Below are positions 42,045 to 50,098 of a DNA stretch of 64,000 nucleotides, one piece after another (position 1 is the first letter of the stretch; each line of letters starts with the position of its first letter). This stretch comes from Nicoliella spurrieriana. Lineage in GTDB: Bacteria; Bacillota; Bacilli; Lactobacillales; Lactobacillaceae. The translations under genes were made by a program, and so were the position numbers. The stretch is from assembly GCF_023380205.1 (NCBI RefSeq), contig NZ_CP093361.1, positions 1,640,172-1,704,171 on the forward strand, written 5' to 3'. The notes beneath the pieces were generated by a model. That model saw only the letters and a program-made list of their open reading frames with translations. It had not been told where the DNA came from and did no database searches.

Positions 42045-42521
42045 TTATTGACGGGCGTCAAAACTTGCTTGCACCCGCGCTAATAGGAACCGACAAATCG
42101 GGCCCACGATTAGGAGTTGCAATGGTAATGCTAAGATTAAGTTTAATAACCATGCATGCCCGTACATCACCCACGAGATGTTCCCAATTCCAAATGTCAC
42201 GATAATTCCGAACAATGACATGCAGGTCACCATCCCAAGGACCATCAATGTTGAAATCCCCAATGCAATTTTAATCGGTGTTTTCTGCCAGGCTGGTTTA
42301 AAAATGAACTTGAAAAAGATGCCCTTCATGCTAGGCCCCACTAAAAGTAGATCCAGACATGCGGCCACTAACAATGCGACTGGGTAGCCCTTAATAATCT
42401 CAAGTGCGATTCCACTATCGACTCCCTGGGCTAAAATCACGTTATACGTTTCCATGACGATGACCATTAAGCCGGCCATCAGTGCTGTAAAAATCAATTC
42501 TTCCTTAAAATTTCTAGGCAT
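42045..42521 (-). CDS. DUF2798 membrane protein
   Basis: A 158-residue protein with four membrane helices in two repeats ('FTALMAGLMVIVMETYNVIL' and 'GISTLMVLGMVTCMSLFGII', each followed by 'PVALLVAACLDLLLVGP' or 'LNLILALPLQLLIVGPICR'). Two tandem DUF2798-type units. Function unknown. Single gene with a GGAGCGATC site. Confidence 0.75.
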   Translation of the reverse strand: MPRNFKEELIFTALMAGLMVIVMETYNVILAQGVDSGIALEIIKGYPVALLVAACLDLLLVGPSMKGIFFKFIFKPAWQKTPIKIALGISTLMVLGMVTCMSLFGIIVTFGIGNISWVMYGHAWLLNLILALPLQLLIVGPICRFLLARVQASFDARQ

Positions 42522-42698
42522 TGTGATCGCTCCTTATTGCTTATTCATTAATTAGCGTAGCACAAATAATTTTGCTTCATAAGTTACAGTTTGATTACAA
42601 AATCATAATTAAATCGATCGGACCATTGCCATACTATATTTACCAAAATAACGCCTCTAGTTGATGAACAACCAAAGGCGCTTTTGTAATATTATCAT

Positions 42699-43643
42699 TT
42701 AATTTTTAACACTTTGCAGCTGTTTTTTCGCCTTATTCAAAGTTTGCTTAGCCTGCTTAATTGCAGATTGCTTCCCTTTCTTTTCAGCTCGCTTTAAGTT
42801 CCGCTTAGCCTTAGTAACCGACTGCTTAGCTCGTTTTATTTTAGCAGCATTCTTACTTGGCTGTTGTTGATTATTAGTTTGTGAACTAGCATTACTAGTC
42901 TGAGTCTGATTGCTGCTAACACTACTCCCGTTTGAACTATCGGAATTTGCATCGCTATCAGTCGTACTGGGCGTATCACTAACATCTTCATGGAGGTAAT
43001 ATTTAAGAATGATATTGATTTCATTTAATAGTTTGCTTCTAGAAATTCCATCATGTTGATCAACGTGTTGGCCAAAGCCGTATTGCATAAAATCGCTATC
43101 ACTCATATTCGAAACATCACGCTTTAAATCACTAATCGAGTAGGTATTATCAATTATTGATGAGCTGGAAACGTACTTACTATAGAAATCATCAACATTA
43201 TTTCCATCTGAATCAAAACAAATATACGCCACTTTAATCGGTTGTAGATTAGAAACTCCACTATTAGGATTTGGCACATAGTTTTCCTCATAAATTGTAG
43301 TCAGGTAGTCCTTATCATTATCCTGATTATCATTAATGCCATTTGATTCAACAATATAAGGGGCCGTACTTCTAACCGCATATTGCTTAGATGTACTGTC
43401 GCCACCCAATTGATAAGCAGTCTGATCATAATTAATAAACGATGGGCCTCCATCAAAATTAGTATAGAAATTAATATACTGGGATGCTTCATCGGAAAGT
43501 GGTGCCACTAACATGGTCCGATACGGAACCCCAGCATATGCCACGGGACCCGAAATAAAGCTTGGATTAACGGTGTTCATAACTGCGATTCCACCAGTAG
43601 TGAGTGCTGCTAACGTTGCTAAATAGATCATTGATTTTTTCAT
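42699..43643 (-). CDS. Secreted protein with basic coiled-coil tail
   Basis: A 314-residue exported protein starting MKKSMIYLATLAALTTGGIA; the ATG at 43643 lies 8 bases after GGGGG. A signal peptide runs to about residue 38 (AYA). Residues 40-220 form an unrecognised, beta-like domain. A Ser/Asn/Gln linker is at about 225-262, and residues 265-314 are a highly basic Lys/Ala helix (K-R-A-K-Q-S-V-T-K-A-K-R-N-L-K-R) able to bind teichoic acid or nucleic acid. It probably stays at the cell wall. Family not recognised. Confidence 0.65.
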   Translation of the reverse strand: MKKSMIYLATLAALTTGGIAVMNTVNPSFISGPVAYAGVPYRTMLVAPLSDEASQYINFYTNFDGGPSFINYDQTAYQLGGDSTSKQYAVRSTAPYIVESNGINDNQDNDKDYLTTIYEENYVPNPNSGVSNLQPIKVAYICFDSDGNNVDDFYSKYVSSSSIIDNTYSISDLKRDVSNMSDSDFMQYGFGQHVDQHDGISRSKLLNEINIILKYYLHEDVSDTPSTTDSDANSDSSNGSSVSSNQTQTSNASSQTNNQQQPSKNAAKIKRAKQSVTKAKRNLKRAEKKGKQSAIKQAKQTLNKAKKQLQSVKN

Positions 43644-43785
43644 TATGAAGGCCCCCATCTTGGTATTTAATGTTTTCTTAATCATTATATTAATCCTATT
43701 ATCGAATTAAATACAATCTTTTAACTAATATCTTCGTTTGGAGCTATCTTTTCATTGGAATAAAATTAATGGATTGAAATAAAAA

Positions 43786-43814
43786 TTGCAAAAAGATTAA
43801 TTTTGAATTATAAT
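43786..43814 (+). promoter_or_regulatory. Promoter of the T-box transcript
   Basis: TTGCAA (43786-43791), 17-base spacer, TATAAT (43809-43814), 20 bases before stem I of the T-box leader. Confidence 0.75.
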
Positions 43815-43833
43815 TATGCCATTAAATTAATAT

Positions 43834-44091
43834 GTACGTTGAAGAGTAGAGTAACTAGGTTTTTGTCATTTCAAGAGAGTTCCGATTTGGTGAGATGGAA
43901 TAATGATGAACTAGCGAAAATGAACTTGGAGTTGAATAATGGTTTTTATAGCTATTATTCCGGATTAAAGACCGATATCAATCTTTATCTCTATCTTATA
44001 GGAGATACTGAGGAATTTAGTGCGAGCTAAATTTAACTAAAAGGTGGTACCGCTGAAATGCCCTTTGTATTAATTTACAAAGGGTTTTTTA
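43834..44091 (+). promoter_or_regulatory. T-box leader (tRNA-sensing riboswitch)
   Basis: GAAGAGTAGAGTAAC opens stem I with the AG-bulge and AGTA S-turn. The T-box proper, TTAACTAAAAGGTGGTACCGC, is at 44032-44052. It is followed by the terminator CCCTTTGTATTAATTTACAAAGGG and TTTTTT. Uncharged tRNA stabilises the antiterminator so that oppA is transcribed. The specifier loop region CTAGCGAAAATGAAC allows AAU (Asn) or AUG (Met); the sequence alone does not settle it. Confidence 0.88.
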
Positions 44092-44113
44092 TTTTCAGAG
44101 GAGGAATCATATA

Positions 44114-45732
44114 ATGAAAAATAGCTATAAGGTAATATTAGGAAGTGTCTTTACCGGAATTGCAATCACACTAGCTGCATGTGGTAACAGCAATTCAGAT
44201 AGCGCTAGTCAAAAGAAACAGGTATTAAATTGGACTGAACCAACCCCATTAGCAACAAATGACTTATCTAAGGCTACTGATACTTTAAGTTTCAACGTCC
44301 TAATGAATACTGGTGATGGATTATATCGTTTAGATAAAAACGGTACTCCACAATTAGCAATTGCTAAAAAGGCAACCGTATCTAAAGATGGCAAGGTGTA
44401 TACCTTTGATTTAAGAGATGATGCTAAATGGTCAAATGGTGATCCAGTAACCGCGGCTGATTTCGTTTATTCATAGCAAAGAACAGTTAATCCTAAAACT
44501 GCGTCACAAGATGCTTTTTATTTAGACCAAGTTCAAAATGCTAAGGAAATTAATGCAGGTAAGAAACCATTGAGTAGTCTTGGCATTCACGCATTAGGCA
44601 AATATAAACTTCAAGTTACCCTTACCAAGCCAGTTACATACTTCAAGAAATTGTTATCATGGCCATTATTCTACCCAGTTAATAAATACGGAAAGCAGTT
44701 TGGTACTAACAGTAAATATAATGTTTATGACGGGCCATTTAAATTAACTAAATGGAATGGCTCCAGCAATAGTTGGACCCTCGTTAAAAATAAATATTAT
44801 TGGGATAAACAAGCAGTCAAGTTAACTAAAATCAATGACCAAGTAGCTGAGTCAACCGAGACTAGTTATAACTTATATAAGTCCAATAAGGTTGATGAAA
44901 CCCTATTGACAGGGCAACAAATCAAAAATAATAAAAATAACCCTGATTTTGTAAAACGAGTTCCAAATACACTAGTTCGATTAGACCTAAATCAAACTAC
45001 CGTTCCGGCATTCAAAAATATTAACGTCCGGAAAGCAATTTCGCTTGCCATCAACAGACAACAATTAACTAATGATGTCCTACAAGATGGATCAGTTCCC
45101 GCTAAGGGATTTGTCCCTTCCAACATGGGTACTAATCCTAAAACAGGAGCACAATTTAATAATGAGTCATACGTTAAAAATAGTGTTTCTAGTAATCTAA
45201 GTGAAGCTAAGAAGCTATTAGCAAAGGGATTTAAAGAAACTAATACTAAAAAGTTGAATTTCAAACTACTAGTTGCTGAAACTGATACTAATAAACAAAC
45301 CGCTGAATTTATCCAAGGTGCATTGGAGAAACTTCCAAACGTAAAGGTATCAATTTCTGTTGTCCCATTTGCTCAATTAATTGCTACTCAACAAAAGAAA
45401 AACTTCCAAGCAACGTTAGCTAACTGGCAATCTGTTTTCGCTGATCCAATTAATTTCTTAGATGTGTTTGAAAGTAACTCCAGCTACAATACCGTTGGTT
45501 ACAAAAACAGTGAATTTGATAAATTAACTGAAGAAAGTGAAGATGAATTAGCTAACCAACTGAAAAGCGTTGGGATGCATTAGTAAAAGCTGAAAAGGTC
45601 TTAATGAATGATCAGGCCACGATTCCACTCTACCAAGCTGATAAATCACAACTGCTTAGAAGCGATGTTAAGGACGTTAGCTTTAATCCAGCTGGTGTTC
45701 CATATGATTTCAAGAATGCTTATATCAAGTAA
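44114..45732 (+). pseudogene. oppA: Oligopeptide-binding protein OppA, broken by a stop and a frameshift
   Basis: The frame begins with a lipoprotein signal (ITLAAC) and OppA landmarks 'VLNWTEPTPLATNDLSKATD', 'GDGLYRLDKNGTPQLAIAKK', 'WSNGDPVTAADFVYS'. A TAG at 44474-44476 replaces the expected Trp of 'F-V-Y-S-W-Q-R'. The frame continues through 'TVNPKTASQDAFYLDQ...' to 'EDELANQ', where one base is missing near 45560: 'RWDALVKAEKVLMNDQATIP' and the C-terminus to 45732 are in another frame. A full-length OppA (about 540 residues) would result otherwise. It would bind peptides for an Opp transporter not present in the window. Confidence 0.85.
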
Positions 45733-45750
45733 TATCTTCCCCATGATTTA

Positions 45751-45797
45751 AAAACAGGCCATGTTAAGTATTTTCTTAACACGACCTGTTTTTTTAA
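45751..45797 (+). terminator. Terminator after oppA
   Basis: AAACAGGCCATGTTAAG...CTTAACACGACCTGTTTTTTT. Confidence 0.8.
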
Positions 45798-46408
45798 TGT
45801 GCATATTTATTATGCCACTATGATTAAATTCATGAATAAAATTAGTTCAATTTATTGACATAAGAGCATCTAATTAAATGAACATGTTTTGTAGATATCC
45901 CTTCTTTAGTTGTTTGAGATGATCAAGTTTGGATTGTTGAAGATCAATTTGTTGATCTAAATTTTGGAAGAATGCACCGATTTTTTTTTGTTCTTTGGGG
46001 TGTGGAATCAATAATTTTAATTTAGAGTAATCTTTAAAATAAATATGTGGAATCCCCGTTCCAATCTTAAATAATCTGAAGTTTATATTTTGTAATTTGT
46101 AAAATAGATAATTTAAATCCACTCCATTTGGATGGATAATTTCCATCGTACTAATTACAGATGTCATCCCACGGCGAAGAAATGTTTTTCCAACGTTAGA
46201 TCCATCCTTTATTATTGAAATATATTCATCCTTACTCTGATAACTATTCAAAAATCCTATTAATTTATTGACGTCATACACTGGATATTTTCCATTTTTT
46301 TTAACATCTTTTACACCTATATTAGATGATTGATTATAAGAAATATCTTTTAACGATACATTTAATAAATCATCATTGAATGTATGAAACCTTAACAAAT
46401 TCACTGAA

Positions 46409-46536
46409 ACTCCCTTTGCAGGATATAGTTTTTGCAAGAAACCGCGCTTCAGCTGCTTTAAGTGAGTAACTTTTTGAGATTGGAGTTCAATTAGTTGATC
46501 AAGTTTTTGTAAAAATAACCCAATTTTTTTCTGTTC
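46409..46536. repeat. Central hsdS inverted repeat, copy on the minus-strand gene
   Basis: About 127 bp matching 47682-47808 in inverted orientation at roughly nine of ten positions. Exact blocks include GATCAACTAATTGAACTCCA and TTGCAAAAACTATATCCTGC. It encodes the central helical spacer of HsdS. Confidence 0.85.
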
Positions 46537-46768
46537 TTTATCATTGGGAATATAGACAAGTAAATTTTTTATATCATTTGAATTTATTGATAAAAATGTT
46601 GATCCAGAACTATATCTTTTCCAAAAGTTTCTATTTTTTAATGATAGTAGTAAAAAATAAATAAAAAGATTACCTGATATTGAACAAACTCCACGCCCCA
46701 AAACAATCTCTGTAAATTGATTAATTGCTACTTCACCAACAGGAGCCCTAACAGTCATTATTATTTCA

Positions 46769-46776
46769 TTTTTTTT
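46769..46776. repeat. A8 homopolymer at the hsdS frameshift
   Basis: Eight A in the coding strand within TCAAAAAAAATGAAATAATAATG. In the +1 length the frame joins '...LSKK' to 'NEIIMTVRAPVGE'. Confidence 0.8.
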
Positions 46777-47029
46777 GATAGTTTAGTTATTTCAGTAGTA
46801 AATATTCTTGGATTAATATGTCCATTTTTGATATCTGCATTACCTTGAACTAATACATTATATTCATTGTTATTTATGTAATTTTTAGAGCTAGGAGATT
46901 GTCCCATAATAATTTTGAAATATTCTCCAAACTTTACTAATTTCCAATATTTATGAAATTCTTTAAATCTATTTCTTGGACATAATTTACCCATTAATAA
47001 TACCTCATTTTCATATCTATATATTTATT

Positions 47030-47069
47030 TTTACGTTTTAATTAAATAAAATCCTAATTAAAACGTAAA
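47030..47069. promoter_or_regulatory. Perfect inverted repeat between the divergent hsdS genes
   Basis: TTTACGTTTTAATTA and TAATTAAAACGTAAA are a 15-bp perfect palindrome with a 10-base spacer in the 200-bp region between the two hsdS starts. Possible operator, recombination site or divergent-promoter element. Confidence 0.6.
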
Positions 47070-47198
47070 TAGTGACATACAAATGCATATAAATTAGCGT
47101 TTATATTTCCTCATATCTAATTTTATATTGATTTAAGTATATCATCATTTCGTAATAATAGTGAAATGTATAAATATTATTAAGGAATGGTATTAAAA

Positions 47199-48467
47199 AT
47201 GAATTTACCCTCGTTAAGATTCGAAGGCTATACGGATTTGTGGAAAAAAACTACTTTAAACAAGTTATCCAAAATAATTAGTGGTGGAACTCCTAATACA
47301 AATAATATTAGTTATTGGAATGGAAGTATAAACTGGTTTTCACCCATGGAAATTGGAAAGGATATTTTTGTTTATAATAGTCAAAAAAAGATAACTACTT
47401 TAGGTCTCCAAAAATCTTCTGCAAAAATTTTGCCCGTTGGAACCATACTTTTTACATCTAGAGCAGGAATTGGAAAAACTGCTATTCTTTCTAAAGAAGC
47501 GTGTACTAATCAAGGATTTCAGTCAATTGTTCCTAAAAAAAAATTATTGGATTCATATTTTACTTTTTCAATTACAAACAAACTTAAAAAATATGGAAAT
47601 AAAATGGGATCTGGATCCACTTTTAATGAAATATCTGGAAAGCAAATGGGTAAAATGAAAATATTTATTCCAGAATTTCATGAACAACAAAAAATTGGTT
47701 CTTTTTTCCAAAAACTAGATCAACTAATTGAACTCCAATCTCAAAAGGTTATTCACCTGAAGCAACTGAAGCGCGGATTTTTGCAAAAACTATATCCTGC
47801 AAAGGGAGAAATTCTGCCATTACTTAGATTTAATAAATTTAATGGGAATTGGAATTTAGATAAGCTAAACAAACTCGGAAAAAGTTATGGTGGACTTACA
47901 GGAAAAAATAAAGATGATTTTGGTCATGGTAATGGTAAATATATAACATATTTAAATGTTTACAATAATGCTATAGCTAGAAAAGACGGAGTAAAAAGTA
48001 TAGAAGTGGATTACAAACAAAATTGCGTTAATAAACACGACATTCTGTTCACTATTTCTTCTGAAACTCCTGAAGAAGTCGGTTTATCATCTATATGGGA
48101 CTATAATGAAAATGATGTTTATTTAAACAGCTTTTCGTTTGGATATAGACCATTAATTCATTTTGATAATTATTTTTTAGGATACTATTTAAGATCTGAT
48201 CAATTCAGAAGTTCAATATTTCCGCTTGCACAAGGAATATCTAGATATAACATCTCAAAAAATAACTTACTAAAATTAAAAATAATTTTTCCTAGTATTA
48301 AAGAACAACAAAAAATCGGATCACTCTTCCAAAACCTAGACCAACAAATATCCCTCCAACAATCCAAACTCGAGCATCTCAAACAACTCAAAAAGGTTAT
48401 CTTCAAAATATGTTCATCTAAAAAAGACTCATTCTCCCGCGAGAGTGCGTCTTTAGTTTACGATTAA
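47199..48467 (+). CDS. hsdS: Type I restriction specificity subunit, C-terminus altered
   Basis: A 422-residue HsdS starting MNLPSLRFEGYTDLWKKTTL at ATG 47199 (AAGGA 12 bases upstream; an ATG at 47187 abuts that site). TRD1 spans about 10-170 ('ILPVGTILFTSRAGIGKTAI'), the central spacer 175-225 ('KLDQLIELQSQKVIHLKQLK'), TRD2 about 225-370, and the distal spacer 'NLDQQISLQQSKLEHLKQLK'. Compared with the other copy, one G is missing near 48395, so the usual ending 'KKGYLQNMFI' becomes 'KKVIFKICSSKKDSFSRESA' and runs on to the hsdM stop. The two recognition domains are intact, so it is probably the working specificity subunit. Its codon use is more AT-rich than hsdM. Confidence 0.85.
   Translation: MNLPSLRFEGYTDLWKKTTLNKLSKIISGGTPNTNNISYWNGSINWFSPMEIGKDIFVYNSQKKITTLGLQKSSAKILPVGTILFTSRAGIGKTAILSKEACTNQGFQSIVPKKKLLDSYFTFSITNKLKKYGNKMGSGSTFNEISGKQMGKMKIFIPEFHEQQKIGSFFQKLDQLIELQSQKVIHLKQLKRGFLQKLYPAKGEILPLLRFNKFNGNWNLDKLNKLGKSYGGLTGKNKDDFGHGNGKYITYLNVYNNAIARKDGVKSIEVDYKQNCVNKHDILFTISSETPEEVGLSSIWDYNENDVYLNSFSFGYRPLIHFDNYFLGYYLRSDQFRSSIFPLAQGISRYNISKNNLLKLKIIFPSIKEQQKIGSLFQNLDQQISLQQSKLEHLKQLKKVIFKICSSKKDSFSRESASLVYD
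47682..47808. repeat. Central hsdS inverted repeat, copy on the plus-strand gene
   Basis: Partner of 46409-46536. Recombination between them would exchange the TRD1 halves and the promoter region of the two genes. Confidence 0.85.
48423..48454. terminator. Terminator-like hairpin between hsdS and hsdM
   Basis: AAAGACTCATTCTC-CCGC-GAGAGTGCGTCTTT, 14 bp with one mismatch. It lies just after the normal hsdS stop position (48419-48421) and before the convergent hsdM end, but falls inside the frameshifted hsdS tail. T-runs are short, so efficiency is uncertain. Confidence 0.55.
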
Positions 48468-50087
48468 TTATTTATCTTGATCATGTTGGTCCGTCCAAAC
48501 CAATTCAGCCTTCATCTTGTTGAATTCGGCTTCAACCTTTTCATATTCAGCATCAATTTCAGCAATTTTTTGCTCTTCAGCTTGAATATCAATTTCTGGT
48601 TCTGGTTCAAAAGTATCTACATACCGCGGAATGTTTAAGTTAAAGTCATTTTCTTCAATTTCTTCGGGTGTTGCAACATGCGCATACTTATCAACGTCTT
48701 GCCGTTTTTGATAGGTATCAATAATCAAATCAATATCTGCTGGTTTCAATACGTTTTGATTCTTACCCTTTTCAAAGTGCTTACTAGCATCAATGAAGAG
48801 CACATCCCGATTATCCCGTTGCTTCTTCAATACAATTACCACCGTTGGAATTGAGGTCGAGTAGAATAGCTTTTCTGGCAAGCCAATCACTGCATCAATT
48901 TGATTCTTCTTAAGCAATGCTTCCCGGATTTTCCCTTCCTTAGCACCACGGAATAACACCCCATGTGGTAACACAATTGCCATCGTCCCAGTGGGTTTCA
49001 AATGGAAAAGGCCATGAAGTAGGAATGCGTAGTCAGCTTTACTCTTTGGCGGTAGTGCTCCATATTCTTTGAATCGAGGATCCTTTAATTTACCCTCGTT
49101 ATTGTCCCAATGCGCAGAGTATGGTGGGTTTTCTACCACTGCATCTACAAAGCGAGGGTGTTCAATTCCATTTTCGTCAATTCCATCAGGCCAATCGCTT
49201 TCTAGTGTGTCACCATTTCTAAGTTGCATATTCTGGTAACCAATCCCATGCATCATTAAGTTCATTCGAGCTAAGTTATAAGTTGTTGTGTTTAATTCTT
49301 GCCCATGGAACCGCACTTTCCCCTTCTTTTGCCCATTGGGTACTTCATCTTGAACCGTCAATAGCAATGATCCCGACCCCATTGCAGGATCTAAAACATC
49401 AAATGGGTCGTCATTATCTGGTAACCCAAGCGTTACTAGTTTAGCAAGAATTTCGGACACTTCATGGGGCGTGTAAAATTCTCCCGCCTTCTTACCGGAG
49501 TTAGAGGCAAATTGGGCAATTAGGTATTCATATACATCCCCTAAAATATCATGCCCACTTTCGTCATTATAGTTAAATTTATCAACCAAGTTCACAATTT
49601 TACTAAGTGCCTTAGCCCGATCATTAGTGTTATTACCAAGTCGACTGTTTCCAAGGTTAATGTCCGCAAACACCCCCCGGAAATCCTTTTCGGCTCCGTG
49701 GTTCAATGATGCATTTTCATTAAAATGATCAAACATGTTTTGGAAATCTTCGGGAGCAATGGTGCCGTTCTCCACTTTCTTAACGATGGTGGCCCAAGTG
49801 TCTTCCGGACGAATCGCATATCCATCACGTTCTGCAATGGCTTCGAGATAATCTTCAACACCATCTTCAGCAGCTGCTTCCGCATATGCATCGTTAATAT
49901 CTTGACCTGGTTTAACATCGAAGAAATCTTGGGACTTCAGGAATGCTTCTTGGTGTTCTGAAAGGTATCTATAAAACATGAACCCTAAAATATAGGTTTG
50001 GAAATCGACCGCATCCATGTTCCCCCGTAATTCATTAGCCATATTCCATAATTGACTCGTAATATCTGCAGCTTTATTTTCTGCCAT
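48468..50087 (-). CDS. hsdM: Type I restriction-modification N6-adenine methyltransferase
   Basis: A 539-residue M subunit. The N-terminal helical domain ('QLWNMANELRGNMDAVDFQT') leads to the methyltransferase domain: 'GEFYTPHEVSEILAKLV', SAM-binding 'VLDPAMGSGSLLLTV' (about 235) and catalytic N-P-P-Y in 'VENPPYSAHWDN' (about 316). C-terminal residues 480-539 form a charged coiled coil for contact with HsdS. With two M and one S subunit it methylates adenine in the target; with HsdR it restricts unmodified DNA. It lies 11 bases after hsdR in the same transcript, and hsdS is not downstream in the same direction. Confidence 0.93.
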   Translation of the reverse strand: MAENKAADITSQLWNMANELRGNMDAVDFQTYILGFMFYRYLSEHQEAFLKSQDFFDVKPGQDINDAYAEAAAEDGVEDYLEAIAERDGYAIRPEDTWATIVKKVENGTIAPEDFQNMFDHFNENASLNHGAEKDFRGVFADINLGNSRLGNNTNDRAKALSKIVNLVDKFNYNDESGHDILGDVYEYLIAQFASNSGKKAGEFYTPHEVSEILAKLVTLGLPDNDDPFDVLDPAMGSGSLLLTVQDEVPNGQKKGKVRFHGQELNTTTYNLARMNLMMHGIGYQNMQLRNGDTLESDWPDGIDENGIEHPRFVDAVVENPPYSAHWDNNEGKLKDPRFKEYGALPPKSKADYAFLLHGLFHLKPTGTMAIVLPHGVLFRGAKEGKIREALLKKNQIDAVIGLPEKLFYSTSIPTVVIVLKKQRDNRDVLFIDASKHFEKGKNQNVLKPADIDLIIDTYQKRQDVDKYAHVATPEEIEENDFNLNIPRYVDTFEPEPEIDIQAEEQKIAEIDAEYEKVEAEFNKMKAELVWTDQHDQDK

Positions 50088-50098
50088 CTTAGTTCCTC

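Larger units (their letters stand above)
45874..46994 (-). pseudogene. hsdS: Type I restriction specificity subunit, OFF by a frameshift in TRD1
   Basis: Two frames together encode a full HsdS. The first 77 codons (start 46994, RBS GAGG) read 'MGKLCPRNRFKEFHKYWKLV' ... 'TTEITKLSKK' and stop. The rest (from 46758 down) begins within 'NEIIMTVRAPVGEVAINQFT' and has the central repeat 'KLDQLIELQSQKVTHLKQLK', a second recognition domain, and the distal repeat 'NLDQQIDLQQSKLDHLKQLK'. The break falls in a run of eight A (46769-46776); nine would restore one 374-codon frame. HsdS gives the restriction/methylation complex its DNA target. It is divergent from the second hsdS gene. Confidence 0.8.

Noticed and set aside
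43803-44030. 75-codon ORF before oppA
   Set aside because: It lies entirely within the T-box leader, whose structure explains the sequence.
47187-48467. hsdS as the third gene of an hsdRMS operon
   Set aside because: It is on the opposite strand to hsdM and separated by a terminator-like hairpin, so it must have its own promoter.
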